In this document: one piece after another, positions 27,521 to 36,612 of the stretch | Layout of the letters: each line of letters begins with the position of its first letter | Numbering within the stretch: position 1 is the stretch's first letter | Assembly (NCBI GenBank): GCA_020439745.1 | Contig: JAGQSC010000019.1 | Coordinates: 372,001-436,000, forward strand | Reading direction: 5' to 3' | Origin: Acidobacteriota bacterium | GTDB taxonomy: Bacteria > Acidobacteriota > Holophagae > Acanthopleuribacterales > Acanthopleuribacteraceae | Length of the DNA stretch: 64,000 bases | The notes under the pieces: generated by a model | Told to the model about the DNA's origin: nothing | The model's database searches: none | What the model saw: the letters and a program-made list of their open reading frames with translations, nothing else | Program-made: the position numbers and the translations under genes

Positions 27521-29019
27521 CAATGTCGGGCAAAGATCTCCAGTTGAGTCGCCACCCACAATTCAGCCGCTTTCAGCTTTTCCTGTAACGATTCTCCCCC
27601 CAATGCGACGAGTTCTGCTTGTTCCAATGCGATGGCCGCATCTTCCAATTCTTCGCGGCTGTGGGTGCCATCCAACAACTGCGCCAAAGCACACTGCGCC
27701 TGACTCATTTGCATGGCCCGATGGTAAAGATTGGTCACTGTATGGTCGCGTAGGGCTTCGGCTCTGGCATACCACCACATTTCCGGCCGGTCACCCACCA
27801 CAGATTGATGCCGTTTTGGGCCATAATTCAATTGCACTCCGTCTGCCAATACTAACTGCGCCATCAAGTGCATAAGGCCGCCTTGCTCGGATTCACTCAA
27901 CCTCGCACCCATCATCATTTCAACTTGTGATACCAATTGCACAAAAGGCATACGACCTTCGGTTTCCAACAAGGTCAAAGCGGTTTTTTCACATCGTTTG
28001 GTAACCGTGATCTGAACTTTACCCACGGTCATGGTGGCGGGCTCATCCCCATCAATTTCAGATGGGTCAAAAGCCACATCTGCGGATAAATTGAAAGGAC
28101 TCACATCAATAGCATTGAGGTCGCGTAGTACTTGATGACCTGGATGAACCAACAAACTGCAACGAAAACGGCGATTGGTGAGGTAGTCCATGTACTGTTC
28201 TCGCAGCAAGAGATTAGAGCAAGCTTCCAACTCCCGTGCTGCAACGGTACCGAGATTCGCCAGATGCATGCTCGGCAAATGGGCGTCGGCCAAGTATTGC
28301 AAACCTCTCACCTGCTCCATGAATTCAAGAAAATAGACGGGCTGATTCACATCTTCCAGATGGTCATGAGCCAGATACCTTGGTGACTGACCCAATAGCA
28401 AGTCGCACTCTTCGCGCACGAAACGGCCATAAGCAGTATCCGTTTCCGCCAATGCCTGCCTCAGGAAGCGTAGGAGTGATCTTGCCTCCTGACTCCGTGC
28501 ATGCGGGTCTGACATAGGTTCCAGATGGAACAGCATCAAGTCGCGCAATGACTGAACCGAGTTCCAACCCGGTTTTGTGTTGTAACTGACAAACGCAATG
28601 CCGTTGGGGGCGAGATTCTCTCGACAGCAACGCAGAACGTGGCCACGCACATCTTCGTCCACCCAGGCATACACACCATGCACAATGACATAATCAAACT
28701 GACCATCTTCAGGCTGTAGATCCGTTAGCGACTGCTGTCGCACTTCAACCTGATTCAGTCCGTCCTGTTCAATGCGCGAACGTGCCATTTCAATCTGTTT
28801 TCGCGAAAGGTCAATACCAAGGAAGCGACTGTCTGGATAGTGAACCGCCATGGGAAGTAAGTTTCCACCGTTGGCACATCCTATTTCCAACACTGTGCAG
28901 GAATTTGGCGGTGCGGTAGGAATCCCCAGCAGCCGACCCACCATTGCCAACCTTTCGATATGAGCCAACGGGAATGCGTAGCTTGCGTAGGGTATCTCGT
29001 CATAAGGATTGGACGTCAT
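27508..29019 (-). CDS. SAM-dependent methyltransferase with regulatory domain (PKMT-like)
   Basis: A 503-residue class I methyltransferase with an N-terminal SAM domain (VLEIGCANGGNLLPM, then DLSRKQIEMA and DYVIVHGVYAWV) and a long C-terminal half that resembles the methyltransferase regulatory domain plus a winged-helix-like region. This layout is shared with the rickettsial outer-membrane-protein lysine methyltransferases PKMT1/2. Methylation of a surface protein is therefore a possible role, but only by analogy. The ATG at 29019 overlaps the transporter stop (ATGA) and is preceded by GGAGAAGG, so the start seven codons upstream is rejected. Confidence 0.8.
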   Translation of the reverse strand: MTSNPYDEIPYASYAFPLAHIERLAMVGRLLGIPTAPPNSCTVLEIGCANGGNLLPMAVHYPDSRFLGIDLSRKQIEMARSRIEQDGLNQVEVRQQSLTDLQPEDGQFDYVIVHGVYAWVDEDVRGHVLRCCRENLAPNGIAFVSYNTKPGWNSVQSLRDLMLFHLEPMSDPHARSQEARSLLRFLRQALAETDTAYGRFVREECDLLLGQSPRYLAHDHLEDVNQPVYFLEFMEQVRGLQYLADAHLPSMHLANLGTVAARELEACSNLLLREQYMDYLTNRRFRCSLLVHPGHQVLRDLNAIDVSPFNLSADVAFDPSEIDGDEPATMTVGKVQITVTKRCEKTALTLLETEGRMPFVQLVSQVEMMMGARLSESEQGGLMHLMAQLVLADGVQLNYGPKRHQSVVGDRPEMWWYARAEALRDHTVTNLYHRAMQMSQAQCALAQLLDGTHSREELEDAAIALEQAELVALGGESLQEKLKAAELWVATQLEIFARHCYLV

Positions 29020-29921
29020 GCTGGTTTCCTTCTCCGCCATTTGACTTGTGCCAGGGTGACACCCACGATGACTAAGGTACCACCCAATACAATCGGAGCG
29101 CTTGGTATCTGGCTAAGAAAAATCCAAGCAAACAAGGCTGTGAATGGAGGCTGCAGATTAGTAAATACAGCTACTTGACTTGTTTCCATGTGTTGCAATG
29201 CCCAATACCATAAACTGAACGAGACCACGGAGGTCATACCACTCAGGTAGGCGAGGCCCAACCAGCCCTGCCAGCCTGGACCCGACCAATCGAAACCCAT
29301 CAACACAATCGGTGCCACGGGCAGCAGGCTCAAAGCGCCTATGGCAAAACTCACCGTATTGACAGCCAACGAGTCGTGTTTTTTGAGTAGATTCTTGCCC
29401 ACCAGCGTGTAGACGGCCCAAAAAACAACGGCTAATGCCAGCAACAGATCCCCTTTCAAGTAGGCTGGATCGAATTGGAGTCCCCGCGTGCGCAGCACCA
29501 CATAGACACCCAGAAAGGCTACCAACACTCCGGCTACCTTGCCGCCGGTTAATGGTTCTTTCAACCAGAGACGCGCGGCCATGAGCACCAAGGCTGGCGT
29601 AGCCGCATACAGCAAAGCGCCATCGATGGCCGGGGCGAAGTGAATGCCGTAAAGAAACAACAACTGATTCATGGTGATGCCCGTCATGCCAAGTACAACG
29701 GCTTTTGGCCAATCTTCGCGAGGTAATTGGGGCAGTCGGCGGTTCCGCACGAAAAAGACACAGGCAATCAACACGGCACTGAGATTAATGCGAAACCAAC
29801 CTAGTTCCAGCACCTCAAATCGTTCGGTCGCGAATTTGGCCACCAGGAATGTTCCTGCCCCTATCATGGCACCCACAGTCAAAGCTAAACGCGGCCATAG
29901 AGGATTGACGGTTCCGGGCAT
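29016..29921 (-). CDS. EamA/DMT-family transporter
   Basis: A 301-residue inner-membrane protein with ten predicted hydrophobic helices in two five-helix EamA repeats. Family members include metabolite exporters and permeases with varied substrates, so the cargo is unknown. The last residues WRRRKPA are basic, as is usual for the cytoplasmic end. It precedes the methyltransferase and is coupled to it by a four-base ATGA overlap. Confidence 0.87.
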   Translation of the reverse strand: MPGTVNPLWPRLALTVGAMIGAGTFLVAKFATERFEVLELGWFRINLSAVLIACVFFVRNRRLPQLPREDWPKAVVLGMTGITMNQLLFLYGIHFAPAIDGALLYAATPALVLMAARLWLKEPLTGGKVAGVLVAFLGVYVVLRTRGLQFDPAYLKGDLLLALAVVFWAVYTLVGKNLLKKHDSLAVNTVSFAIGALSLLPVAPIVLMGFDWSGPGWQGWLGLAYLSGMTSVVSFSLWYWALQHMETSQVAVFTNLQPPFTALFAWIFLSQIPSAPIVLGGTLVIVGVTLAQVKWRRRKPA

Positions 29922-30005
29922 TCAAACTCCTTAAGCGCCGAGTCTAGTCGATTGTAGGGACGAATGCTGTATCATTTATCGATCAAAAACATGGAAGAGG
30001 TTGTT

Positions 30006-31796
30006 ATGCGAGGGATCATCTGTACGTTGCTTATTCTTTTTGGCGCTTGGACGCACGCCACCGAAAAAAAACCAACGGTAGCTGAGGCACAGTCCTTCAT
30101 GGACGATGTGGAGGCAGAGTTAGCAAGGCTCGGCGTTGAGGCCAGCCACGCCGCGTGGGTGAACGCGAATTTCATCACCTACGACACGGAGATACTGACC
30201 TCTAAGGCCACAGAAAGACTGTTGGTCGCCAACATGGACTATGCCAAGCAAGCCACGCGATTTGACGGATTGGAGTTACCTGCCGATTTGGCCCGTAAAT
30301 TCAAATTACTAAAACTGACCATCACACTACCCACACCGAGCGATCCCAAGCTGGCCGAGGAACTGACGCAAATCACGACCCGAATGAAAGGCGTATACGG
30401 CAAGGGCCGTTACTGCCGTGAAGACGGCACATGTCTCTCATTGGGCGAGCTAAGCGCCACGTTGGCTTCCAGTCGCGATCCTGAAGCGCTCTTGGAAGCG
30501 TGGCAGGGGTGGCGTACGATTTCGCCTGAGATGCGCAAGGATTTCACGCGTTACGTCGAACTGGCGAACCAGGGTGCACGTGATCTCGGATTCAAGGATC
30601 TAGGCGACTTATGGACGTCGGCCTACGATATGCCCGGAAAGGACTTCCAGGCCGAACTAGACCGACTCTGGACTCAAGTTAAACCTCTATACGAGAGTCT
30701 CCACGCATACGTCCGTATGAAACTGCGTCAACACTATGGCGATGAGGTCGTTCCCAAAGACGGACCCATACCAGCTCACTTGTTGGGGAATATGTGGTCA
30801 CAAACCTGGTCGAATATCTATCCTCTGGTCGCACCTGCATCTTCAGATCCAGGCTACGACCTGACGGCTATTCTTCAGGAACGCAAGACAGACCCCATCC
30901 AAATGGTCAAATACGGAGAAGCCTTCTTCACATCCCTCGGTTTTGAGCCGCTTCCAGACACCTTCTGGGAGCGATCACTGTTCACCAAGCCTCAGGACCG
31001 CGATGTGGTATGCCATGCCAGCGCATGGTGTCTGGACAATATTGACGACTTGCGTATCAAGATGTGCATCGAAATCAACGATGAAGACTTTATTACGATC
31101 CATCACGAGCTGGGCCATAACTTCTATCAACGTGCCTACAACCAACAACCCACCATGTTCTTGGGCAGCGCCAACGATGGCTTTCATGAGGCCGTGGGCG
31201 ACACATTGGCGCTCTCGATCACACCCAAATACCTGGTGGACCTGGGATTTCTGAACGAAGAACCCGACCCATCGAAGGATACGGGTCTGCTTCTTCGCCT
31301 TGCTCTCGACAAGGTAGCTTTCCTGCCATTCGGACTACTCATCGACCAATGGCGCTGGAAGGTCTTTTCCGGTGAAGTAACTCCTGAATCGTACAACCAA
31401 GCCTGGTGGGCGCTTCGTTTGAAGTATCAAGGTATCGCACCACCGGTCACGCGCAGTGAAGCGGATTTCGATCCAGGTGCCAAGTATCACGTGCCCGCAA
31501 ATGTCCCCTACACCCGTTACTTCCTAGCTCATGTCCTTCAGTTCCAGTTTCACCGTGCACTGGCAAAGGAAGCAGGCCAAACTGGGCCGCTTCATCGGGC
31601 ATCGATTTATGGCAGCAAGAAAGCAGGCGAACGCTTGAACACCATGCTAGAGATGGGATTGAGTCAACCTTGGCCGGACGCGTTGGCTGCGCTGTCGGGA
31701 GAGACCTCCATGGATGCAAACGCGGTGATTGATTATTTCGCACCACTTAAAGCATGGCTGGACGAACAAATCAAAGATCAGCCCAAGGGATGGTAA
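30006..31796 (+). CDS. secreted M2-family (ACE-like) dipeptidyl carboxypeptidase
   Basis: A 596-residue zinc metallopeptidase of family M2, which includes angiotensin-converting enzyme. The signal peptide RGIICTLLILFGAWTHA points to export. The zinc site is HHELGHNFYQRAY (HExxH), with the third ligand Glu in EAVGDTLALS about 30 residues later. The block CHASAWC and the catalytic-end PYTRYFLAHVLQFQFH are also typical. The expected activity is removal of C-terminal dipeptides. The ATG at 30006 is preceded by AGAGG and starts the signal peptide, so the 14-residue extension is rejected. The stop is three bases from arfB. Confidence 0.9.
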   Translation: MRGIICTLLILFGAWTHATEKKPTVAEAQSFMDDVEAELARLGVEASHAAWVNANFITYDTEILTSKATERLLVANMDYAKQATRFDGLELPADLARKFKLLKLTITLPTPSDPKLAEELTQITTRMKGVYGKGRYCREDGTCLSLGELSATLASSRDPEALLEAWQGWRTISPEMRKDFTRYVELANQGARDLGFKDLGDLWTSAYDMPGKDFQAELDRLWTQVKPLYESLHAYVRMKLRQHYGDEVVPKDGPIPAHLLGNMWSQTWSNIYPLVAPASSDPGYDLTAILQERKTDPIQMVKYGEAFFTSLGFEPLPDTFWERSLFTKPQDRDVVCHASAWCLDNIDDLRIKMCIEINDEDFITIHHELGHNFYQRAYNQQPTMFLGSANDGFHEAVGDTLALSITPKYLVDLGFLNEEPDPSKDTGLLLRLALDKVAFLPFGLLIDQWRWKVFSGEVTPESYNQAWWALRLKYQGIAPPVTRSEADFDPGAKYHVPANVPYTRYFLAHVLQFQFHRALAKEAGQTGPLHRASIYGSKKAGERLNTMLEMGLSQPWPDALAALSGETSMDANAVIDYFAPLKAWLDEQIKDQPKGW

Positions 31797-31799
31797 GAC

Positions 31800-32225
31800 A
31801 TGGGTCTGCGCGTGAACGATCTCATAGAAATCGGTGAAGACGAGCTCCACGAAGATTTTGAGCGGGTGTCGGGACCGGGCGGACAGCATGTGAACAAAGT
31901 GGAAACGGGCGTCGTTCTCAAATTTGACGCCGCTCGTTCCACGGCCCTTCCAGACGAGGTTAAAACTCGTCTGGCAAAGGTAGCTGGAAAACGAATGACC
32001 GAAGCCGGTGTTTTGGTGATACATGCACGCAGATATCGAAGCCGTGAACGCAATCGGGTTGATGCCCGCCAGAGATTAGTGGTTCTCGTTCAAAGGGCTT
32101 GCGAAAAACCCAAGAAACGTGTGGCATCCAAGCCAACTGCCGCAGCAAAACGGGCAAGGTTAGAGGACAAAAAACGTCAATCGCTCAAGAAAAGGCACAG
32201 GCGGTCGATGGATCACGAGGATTGA
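31800..32225 (+). CDS. arfB: alternative ribosome-rescue factor ArfB (peptidyl-tRNA hydrolase)
   Basis: A 141-residue stop-codon-independent release factor (YaeJ/ArfB). The catalytic GGQ lies at residues 27-29 within SGPGGQHVNKVET, and the C-terminal tail (KKRVASKPTAAAKRARLEDK and beyond) is strongly basic, which lets the protein enter the empty mRNA channel of stalled ribosomes. It rescues ribosomes on truncated mRNA and complements tmRNA. It sits three bases after the M2 peptidase gene, probably in one transcript, without obvious functional connection. Confidence 0.93.
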   Translation: MGLRVNDLIEIGEDELHEDFERVSGPGGQHVNKVETGVVLKFDAARSTALPDEVKTRLAKVAGKRMTEAGVLVIHARRYRSRERNRVDARQRLVVLVQRACEKPKKRVASKPTAAAKRARLEDKKRQSLKKRHRRSMDHED

Positions 32226-32290
32226 TCGTTTGCACTGCCCCAGCAGTGCGGCTATAGTCAAATTCATTCTTTCCGGTACAGGCCCCTCCT

Positions 32291-33649
32291 TTGAACAACG
32301 AGTTCATCGCAAAAGTCATCTACACCAACCAGCTGGCTAGCCGCGAGCAGATCATGGCGGCCCGAGCCTATGTTACGCCTCAAAAGACCATTGCCGACGT
32401 GCTGGTGGAGCAGGGCATCATCGCTTCCGATGTGTGCCAGAAACTCATGGTCTTTATTCGGCAAAATACGCCAGGGGCCAGTCCACAGCAAGCCAGTCCA
32501 ACGCCACCCGAAGCAAAGGCACCAGAGCCTCCTGCGCCTAAGGCCGAGATCCAGATTGAGGCTGGTACCCTTGATGCCTACCTGCAGGAAGCACGGCGGA
32601 ACAATGCATCCGACTTGCATGTAACGCCCAACAACCCCGTAGCCTTTCGAAGATTTGGTAAGCTGGTGAGTATTCATGATCACGTGCTCGACAAACATGC
32701 GGTTGAGAACCTCTTGCGGGCCTCAATCAGCGGCGAAATGATCGAAGCCTTCATCAAGAAAGGCGATCTGGAATTCGTTCATCAAATCGGAAGTGATCGG
32801 TACCGCTCGGTCATGATGCGAGAACGCAACGGCTGGACGTTTACGGCACGGGTAATTCCCAATGAAATCCCCTCATTCGCTGCTTCCAACCTGCCCCCTT
32901 CATGCCTGAACCTCATCAAATGGACCCAGGGCATGATTCTCATTACCGGTCCGGTAGGTTCAGGAAAGTCGACCACCATGGCTACGCTGGTCAATATGCT
33001 CAACCAGGAGCGCAGCGATCACATTATTACCATCGAAGATCCGATTGAGGTGGTCTATCCGCCCGGCAAGTGTCAAATGACACAACGGGAGATCAAGAAA
33101 CACACGGAAAGTCAGGCCACCGCATTGCGGGGGGCACTCAGACAAGATCCAGACGTGCTCGTGATCAGCGAGCTTCGCGATCTGGAATCGATGCAATTAG
33201 CCGTGTCGGCAGCCGAGACCGGGCACTTGGTGTTGGCCACGATGAACACAACCAGTGCCTCTCGAACCATTTATCGCTTGGTGGATTCGTTCCCTCCAGA
33301 CGAACGACAGATCATCCGCAATATGGTGTCAGAATCACTACGAGGCGTGATTTCTCAACAGCTCATCCCCCGAATGGATGGTACCGGTATGGTTCCCGCT
33401 TATGAAGTGCTGTTGGTCAACAAGGCCATTTCCAATTTGATTCGCAAGGACAATGCCCACATGATTGGTTCAGCCATGATGACCGGCCGCGCTGGTGGCA
33501 TGGTCTTGTTGGACGATTCGTTGCAGACATTAGTCGACCAGAAACTGATTGATGGGCGGGAAGCCTTCTACCGCGCCATCAATGTGAAGAATTTCGCCAA
33601 GTACGTGGCCGGCGACGGACAAATGCACTTGGAGTTAATCAGTGATTGA
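32291..33649 (+). CDS. PilT-like secretion ATPase with N-terminal extension
   Basis: A 452-residue PilT/PilU-class ATPase. Residues about 1-55 form an extra helical domain like the N-terminal module of GspE/PilB ATPases. A Pro/Ala/Glu-rich linker (about 60-85) follows, then the PilT core with Walker A GPVGSGKST and Asp-box ISELRD. The His box that reads LHTNSA in PilT is here MNTTSA, so the catalytic histidine is replaced by Asn319. That predicts weak or altered ATPase activity, perhaps a partner subunit for the PilT that follows. No pilin or pilus genes lie nearby. The start is TTG at 32291 without a strong ribosome site. Confidence 0.88.
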   Translation: MNNEFIAKVIYTNQLASREQIMAARAYVTPQKTIADVLVEQGIIASDVCQKLMVFIRQNTPGASPQQASPTPPEAKAPEPPAPKAEIQIEAGTLDAYLQEARRNNASDLHVTPNNPVAFRRFGKLVSIHDHVLDKHAVENLLRASISGEMIEAFIKKGDLEFVHQIGSDRYRSVMMRERNGWTFTARVIPNEIPSFAASNLPPSCLNLIKWTQGMILITGPVGSGKSTTMATLVNMLNQERSDHIITIEDPIEVVYPPGKCQMTQREIKKHTESQATALRGALRQDPDVLVISELRDLESMQLAVSAAETGHLVLATMNTTSASRTIYRLVDSFPPDERQIIRNMVSESLRGVISQQLIPRMDGTGMVPAYEVLLVNKAISNLIRKDNAHMIGSAMMTGRAGGMVLLDDSLQTLVDQKLIDGREAFYRAINVKNFAKYVAGDGQMHLELISD

Positions 33650-33657
33650 GACACGTC

Positions 33658-34704
33658 ATGCCTAAGATTGATCAACTCTTTGAGATCATGCTGCAAAAGG
33701 GCGGGTCCGACTTGCACATGAACCAAGGTCAAAAGCCCAAACTCCGCGTTCATGGGCACTTGGAATCGATTGAATCGTTTCCTGTCCTCACAGAACCGAT
33801 GATGGTCGAGCTAATGCGCGAGATCGCGGATCAGTCCTATTGGGACCGCTACGTTAAGAGAGGCGATATCGATTTTGCTTATTCCATGGGCGATCGGGCG
33901 CGCTTTCGCGCCAGTTACCTGAAGCAGATGCACGGTTTGGGTGCCGTGTTCCGCACGATTCCCTCGAAAATCCTGACACTGGAACAGTTGGAAGCGCCCG
34001 ACTCGTTCAAGAGCTTTGGTGAATTGCGTTCTGGACTCATCTTAATTACGGGACCCACAGGCAGCGGCAAGTCGACCACCTTGGCTGCCATTATCGATTT
34101 CATCAATTCCCACAAACGTCGCAAGATCATTACCATTGAAGAACCCGTCGAATTCATGCACCAAAGCAAGCAAAGTACCGTCATTCACCGCGAGGTGGGA
34201 CCCGATACCGACAGCTTTTATTCGGGCCTTAAGGGTGCACTGAAGAGCGACGCCAATGTGATATTGGTCGGCGAAATGCGTGACCGGGAAACCATTGAGT
34301 TGGCGCTGACAGCCGTTGAAATGGGTATTCTTGTATTCGGTACTCTTCACACCAATTCCGCTGCCAAAACCGTGGACCGAATTGTGGATGTGTTTCCCGC
34401 CAAACAAAAGGACGAGATTCGTTCCGTTCTGGCCAACACACTTCGCGGCGTCGTCTCGCAGCAACTGCTACGCAGTTCCGATGGCAGTAGGCGCTATGCA
34501 GCACAAGAGATCCTGCTCTTTACAGGCTCCCTTCCAGCCGTCATCCGTTCAGGAGACACCAACAAGCTGCAAGCTGTCATTCAGGCGGGCAAAAAGAATG
34601 GCATGCGCACTATGGACGATCACTTGATGGAATTGGTGACAGCCGGAAAAGTGAGCAAAGAGGAAGCACTGCTCAAGGCATTCGACAAGGCACGTTTTTC
34701 CTAA
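33658..34704 (+). CDS. pilT: PilT-type pilus retraction ATPase
   Basis: A 348-residue PilT-class motor ATPase that depolymerises type IV pilin fibres. It has GPTGSGKST (Walker A, about 128-136), the Asp-box ITIEEPVEFMHQ, Walker B ILVGEMRDRET and an intact His box FGTLHTNSAAKTVDR. The ATG at 33658 lies eight bases after the upstream PilT-like stop, so the two ATPases are co-transcribed. The longer TTG start at 33646 overlaps the upstream stop and adds four residues. There are no pilus structural genes in this window. Confidence 0.93.
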   Translation: MPKIDQLFEIMLQKGGSDLHMNQGQKPKLRVHGHLESIESFPVLTEPMMVELMREIADQSYWDRYVKRGDIDFAYSMGDRARFRASYLKQMHGLGAVFRTIPSKILTLEQLEAPDSFKSFGELRSGLILITGPTGSGKSTTLAAIIDFINSHKRRKIITIEEPVEFMHQSKQSTVIHREVGPDTDSFYSGLKGALKSDANVILVGEMRDRETIELALTAVEMGILVFGTLHTNSAAKTVDRIVDVFPAKQKDEIRSVLANTLRGVVSQQLLRSSDGSRRYAAQEILLFTGSLPAVIRSGDTNKLQAVIQAGKKNGMRTMDDHLMELVTAGKVSKEEALLKAFDKARFS

Positions 34705-34705
34705 A

Positions 34706-35380
34706 TCAATCGTATTGGCGGATAAACGCACTCAAATTGCGCTCTGGATCATCGTCGAAGTGTTTTTCGGTCAGTACCAAATCCACCATTCGATCCAATC
34801 TGAAGTTACGAAAATCTCCGCGTAACACGCACCACGCCGCTAAAGACCAGGTACTACCCCAAAAATACATCCCCAACGGATGGACGTCGCGCCTGCTTGC
34901 TTCTCCCTTTCGATTGGTATAGTCAAAGCGCACCACCAGGCGAGCATGCAATGCTTGACGCAAAATGTCCGTCCGCTCCAATACCAGACTACCAATATGA
35001 AAATCTGGGGCAAATAGCGTGGTTGCTTCGATAACAGGTTTCAAGGAGTCTGGTAACGCGGCGTCTACCTTTGCCAGCACGCGCGAGGCAGCGGCCGACA
35101 AACTTGCGCCACCCCATGCCGAAACCATTCGGGCACCTAACGTGAGCGCTTCTATCTCTTCTCGATCAAACATAAGTGGCGGAAAATCAAACTCTTTGGC
35201 GAGCATGTAGCCCACACCGGCCTCGCCCAGAATGGGCACACCAGAACCAGACAGGTCCGCGACATCACGGTAAATGGTGCGTACGGACACCTGCAACGCA
35301 TCCGCTAATTGGGCCGCCGTCATGAAGCGACGGTGGCGCAGATGCAAAATGATTTGGAAAAGGCGGTCGGCGCGGCGCAT
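34706..35380 (-). CDS. WYL-domain transcriptional regulator (YafY family)
   Basis: A 224-residue regulator with an N-terminal helix-turn-helix (LHLRHRRFMTAAQLADALQV, then VSVRTIYRDVADL) and a C-terminal WYL-type domain (HPLGMYFWGSTWSLAAWCVL). YafY-type proteins are usually repressors that sense small molecules or nucleic acid. No target operator is visible. The gene is convergent with pilT, one base apart, and is upstream of a 77-base gap before the hemerythrin gene on the same strand. Confidence 0.85.
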   Translation of the reverse strand: MRRADRLFQIILHLRHRRFMTAAQLADALQVSVRTIYRDVADLSGSGVPILGEAGVGYMLAKEFDFPPLMFDREEIEALTLGARMVSAWGGASLSAAASRVLAKVDAALPDSLKPVIEATTLFAPDFHIGSLVLERTDILRQALHARLVVRFDYTNRKGEASRRDVHPLGMYFWGSTWSLAAWCVLRGDFRNFRLDRMVDLVLTEKHFDDDPERNLSAFIRQYD

Positions 35381-35457
35381 GTCACACCAAAAACAGGCTT
35401 GCTGGGATCATGACGTCACCTCGTAACGACCAGGGTAAACGATGTGCCTTGACAGCA

Positions 35458-36006
35458 TCATGTCAGTAGGCGCTGCCAATGCCGTTCCACCGTAGCCTTC
35501 ATGTCGGCAATCAAACTTCCATGTTCACGTTGAAGGGAATCCCACTTGGCTTCACTTTCCCCAAGCAAATGAGATGCTTCGCGAGGATGCACGAATTGAG
35601 CTGTCACGGGAAACAGGGCACGATCTTCGCGCAGATGATGGTGCTCAATCAAGTGTTGCAATCGCCGAGCCTCCTCCAACAACGCCAACAAATGGTCCCT
35701 GAGGTCGAGGCCGGGTTGATGATGGAGCTTCGACTCATAAGAAGATGCAAGTTTTTGAATTTTTTGGTGTTCGGCGAGGAATGTACTGGCTGGCCAGTAT
35801 TTGAGTGGCTCAGCGCGCTTAAACACAGGAATCACAAGCGTGTCTTCAAGTTCAATATGTAAATTGAGCTGTTTATGGTACACGCAGAACAACTGCGCCG
35901 CTTCGGCGAAACGATAAGACGCCAGAGCCAACAAATGTGCGTGAAACACCGACTCCAAGGCCTCATGCATCTGTCGATAGCATGACTGCCAATCAGACTT
36001 CGACAT
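35458..36006 (-). CDS. hemerythrin domain protein
   Basis: A 182-residue cytoplasmic four-helix hemerythrin-like protein. Likely di-iron ligands are present in the expected spacing: FHAHLLAL near residue 22, HIELEDTLVIPVF (His/Glu), EHQKIQKL, and HLIEHHHLREDRALFP. Such proteins bind oxygen, iron or nitric oxide. The function of this subgroup is not fixed. It overlaps the peptide deformylase gene by 14 bases at its start, so they are co-transcribed, def first. Confidence 0.82.
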   Translation of the reverse strand: MSKSDWQSCYRQMHEALESVFHAHLLALASYRFAEAAQLFCVYHKQLNLHIELEDTLVIPVFKRAEPLKYWPASTFLAEHQKIQKLASSYESKLHHQPGLDLRDHLLALLEEARRLQHLIEHHHLREDRALFPVTAQFVHPREASHLLGESEAKWDSLQREHGSLIADMKATVERHWQRLLT

Positions 36007-36547
36007 CAGCCTCGTCGCCCAGCCAGAACTGGTGAAATTCGTCTAGATAGGTCAGTTGGTGCGTGTCCTCGAGCCTGTCCACATACAGAACCCCGTCCAG
36101 ATGGTCGAACTCATGCTGAAACACTGTGGCCAGAAAATCTTCAGCCTCAAGGACACAACGCTCGCCCTCAAGATTGGTGTAGTGCACTCGCACTTGCCGG
36201 GGGCGAGTTACTCTCCCGCGCAGGCCCGGTACTGAAAGGCATCCCTCCCAAAAAGATTGCGGGGTTTCGTCCAACACCTCAATTTCGGGATTGAAATACA
36301 CACCCAAACGGGTTTCCCCACCGTAGGTATATCGGTCATTTTCCGGATCCAACTCAATGATGGCCATGCGGATCGAGGCACCAACCTGTGGTGCAGCGAG
36401 CCCCACGCCGTCGTGCGCGTGCATGGTATCAACCATATCCTCAATCAGCTTCTTCATTTCCGGCGAATGGATCTCGCTGTCACTTACCTTTCGTGCCCGC
36501 TGCCTCAGCAAGGGGTGACCCATTCGCAGAACGTCCAAAACTGCCAT
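35993..36547 (-). CDS. def: peptide deformylase
   Basis: The enzyme removes the formyl group from nascent protein N-termini. All three motifs are present: GVGLAAPQ (47-54), EGCLSVPG with the metal ligand Cys103, and QHEFDH with His135, Glu136 and His139. Length is 184 residues, slightly longer than the 165-170 common in bacteria because of a C-terminal acidic tail. The start at 36547 follows GGGAGGCGGT, so the longer frame is rejected. It is co-transcribed with the hemerythrin gene. Confidence 0.96.
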   Translation of the reverse strand: MAVLDVLRMGHPLLRQRARKVSDSEIHSPEMKKLIEDMVDTMHAHDGVGLAAPQVGASIRMAIIELDPENDRYTYGGETRLGVYFNPEIEVLDETPQSFWEGCLSVPGLRGRVTRPRQVRVHYTNLEGERCVLEAEDFLATVFQHEFDHLDGVLYVDRLEDTHQLTYLDEFHQFWLGDEADVEV

Positions 36548-36612
36548 ACCGCCTCCCAGACCAGATGCAAACATTCTAGCGCAAGCGGCGGTTAGTTGGG
36601 ATGAGGCTGTCT

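Noticed and set aside
32232-32249. Perfect seven-base-pair hairpin GCACTGC/GCAGTGC between arfB and the PilT-like gene
   Set aside because: No T-run follows on either strand, so I do not call it a terminator. It could still affect mRNA stability.
32291-34704. Type IV pilus locus
   Set aside because: Two PilT-like ATPases are present but no pilin, PilB, PilC or PilQ, so a full pilus locus is not supported here.
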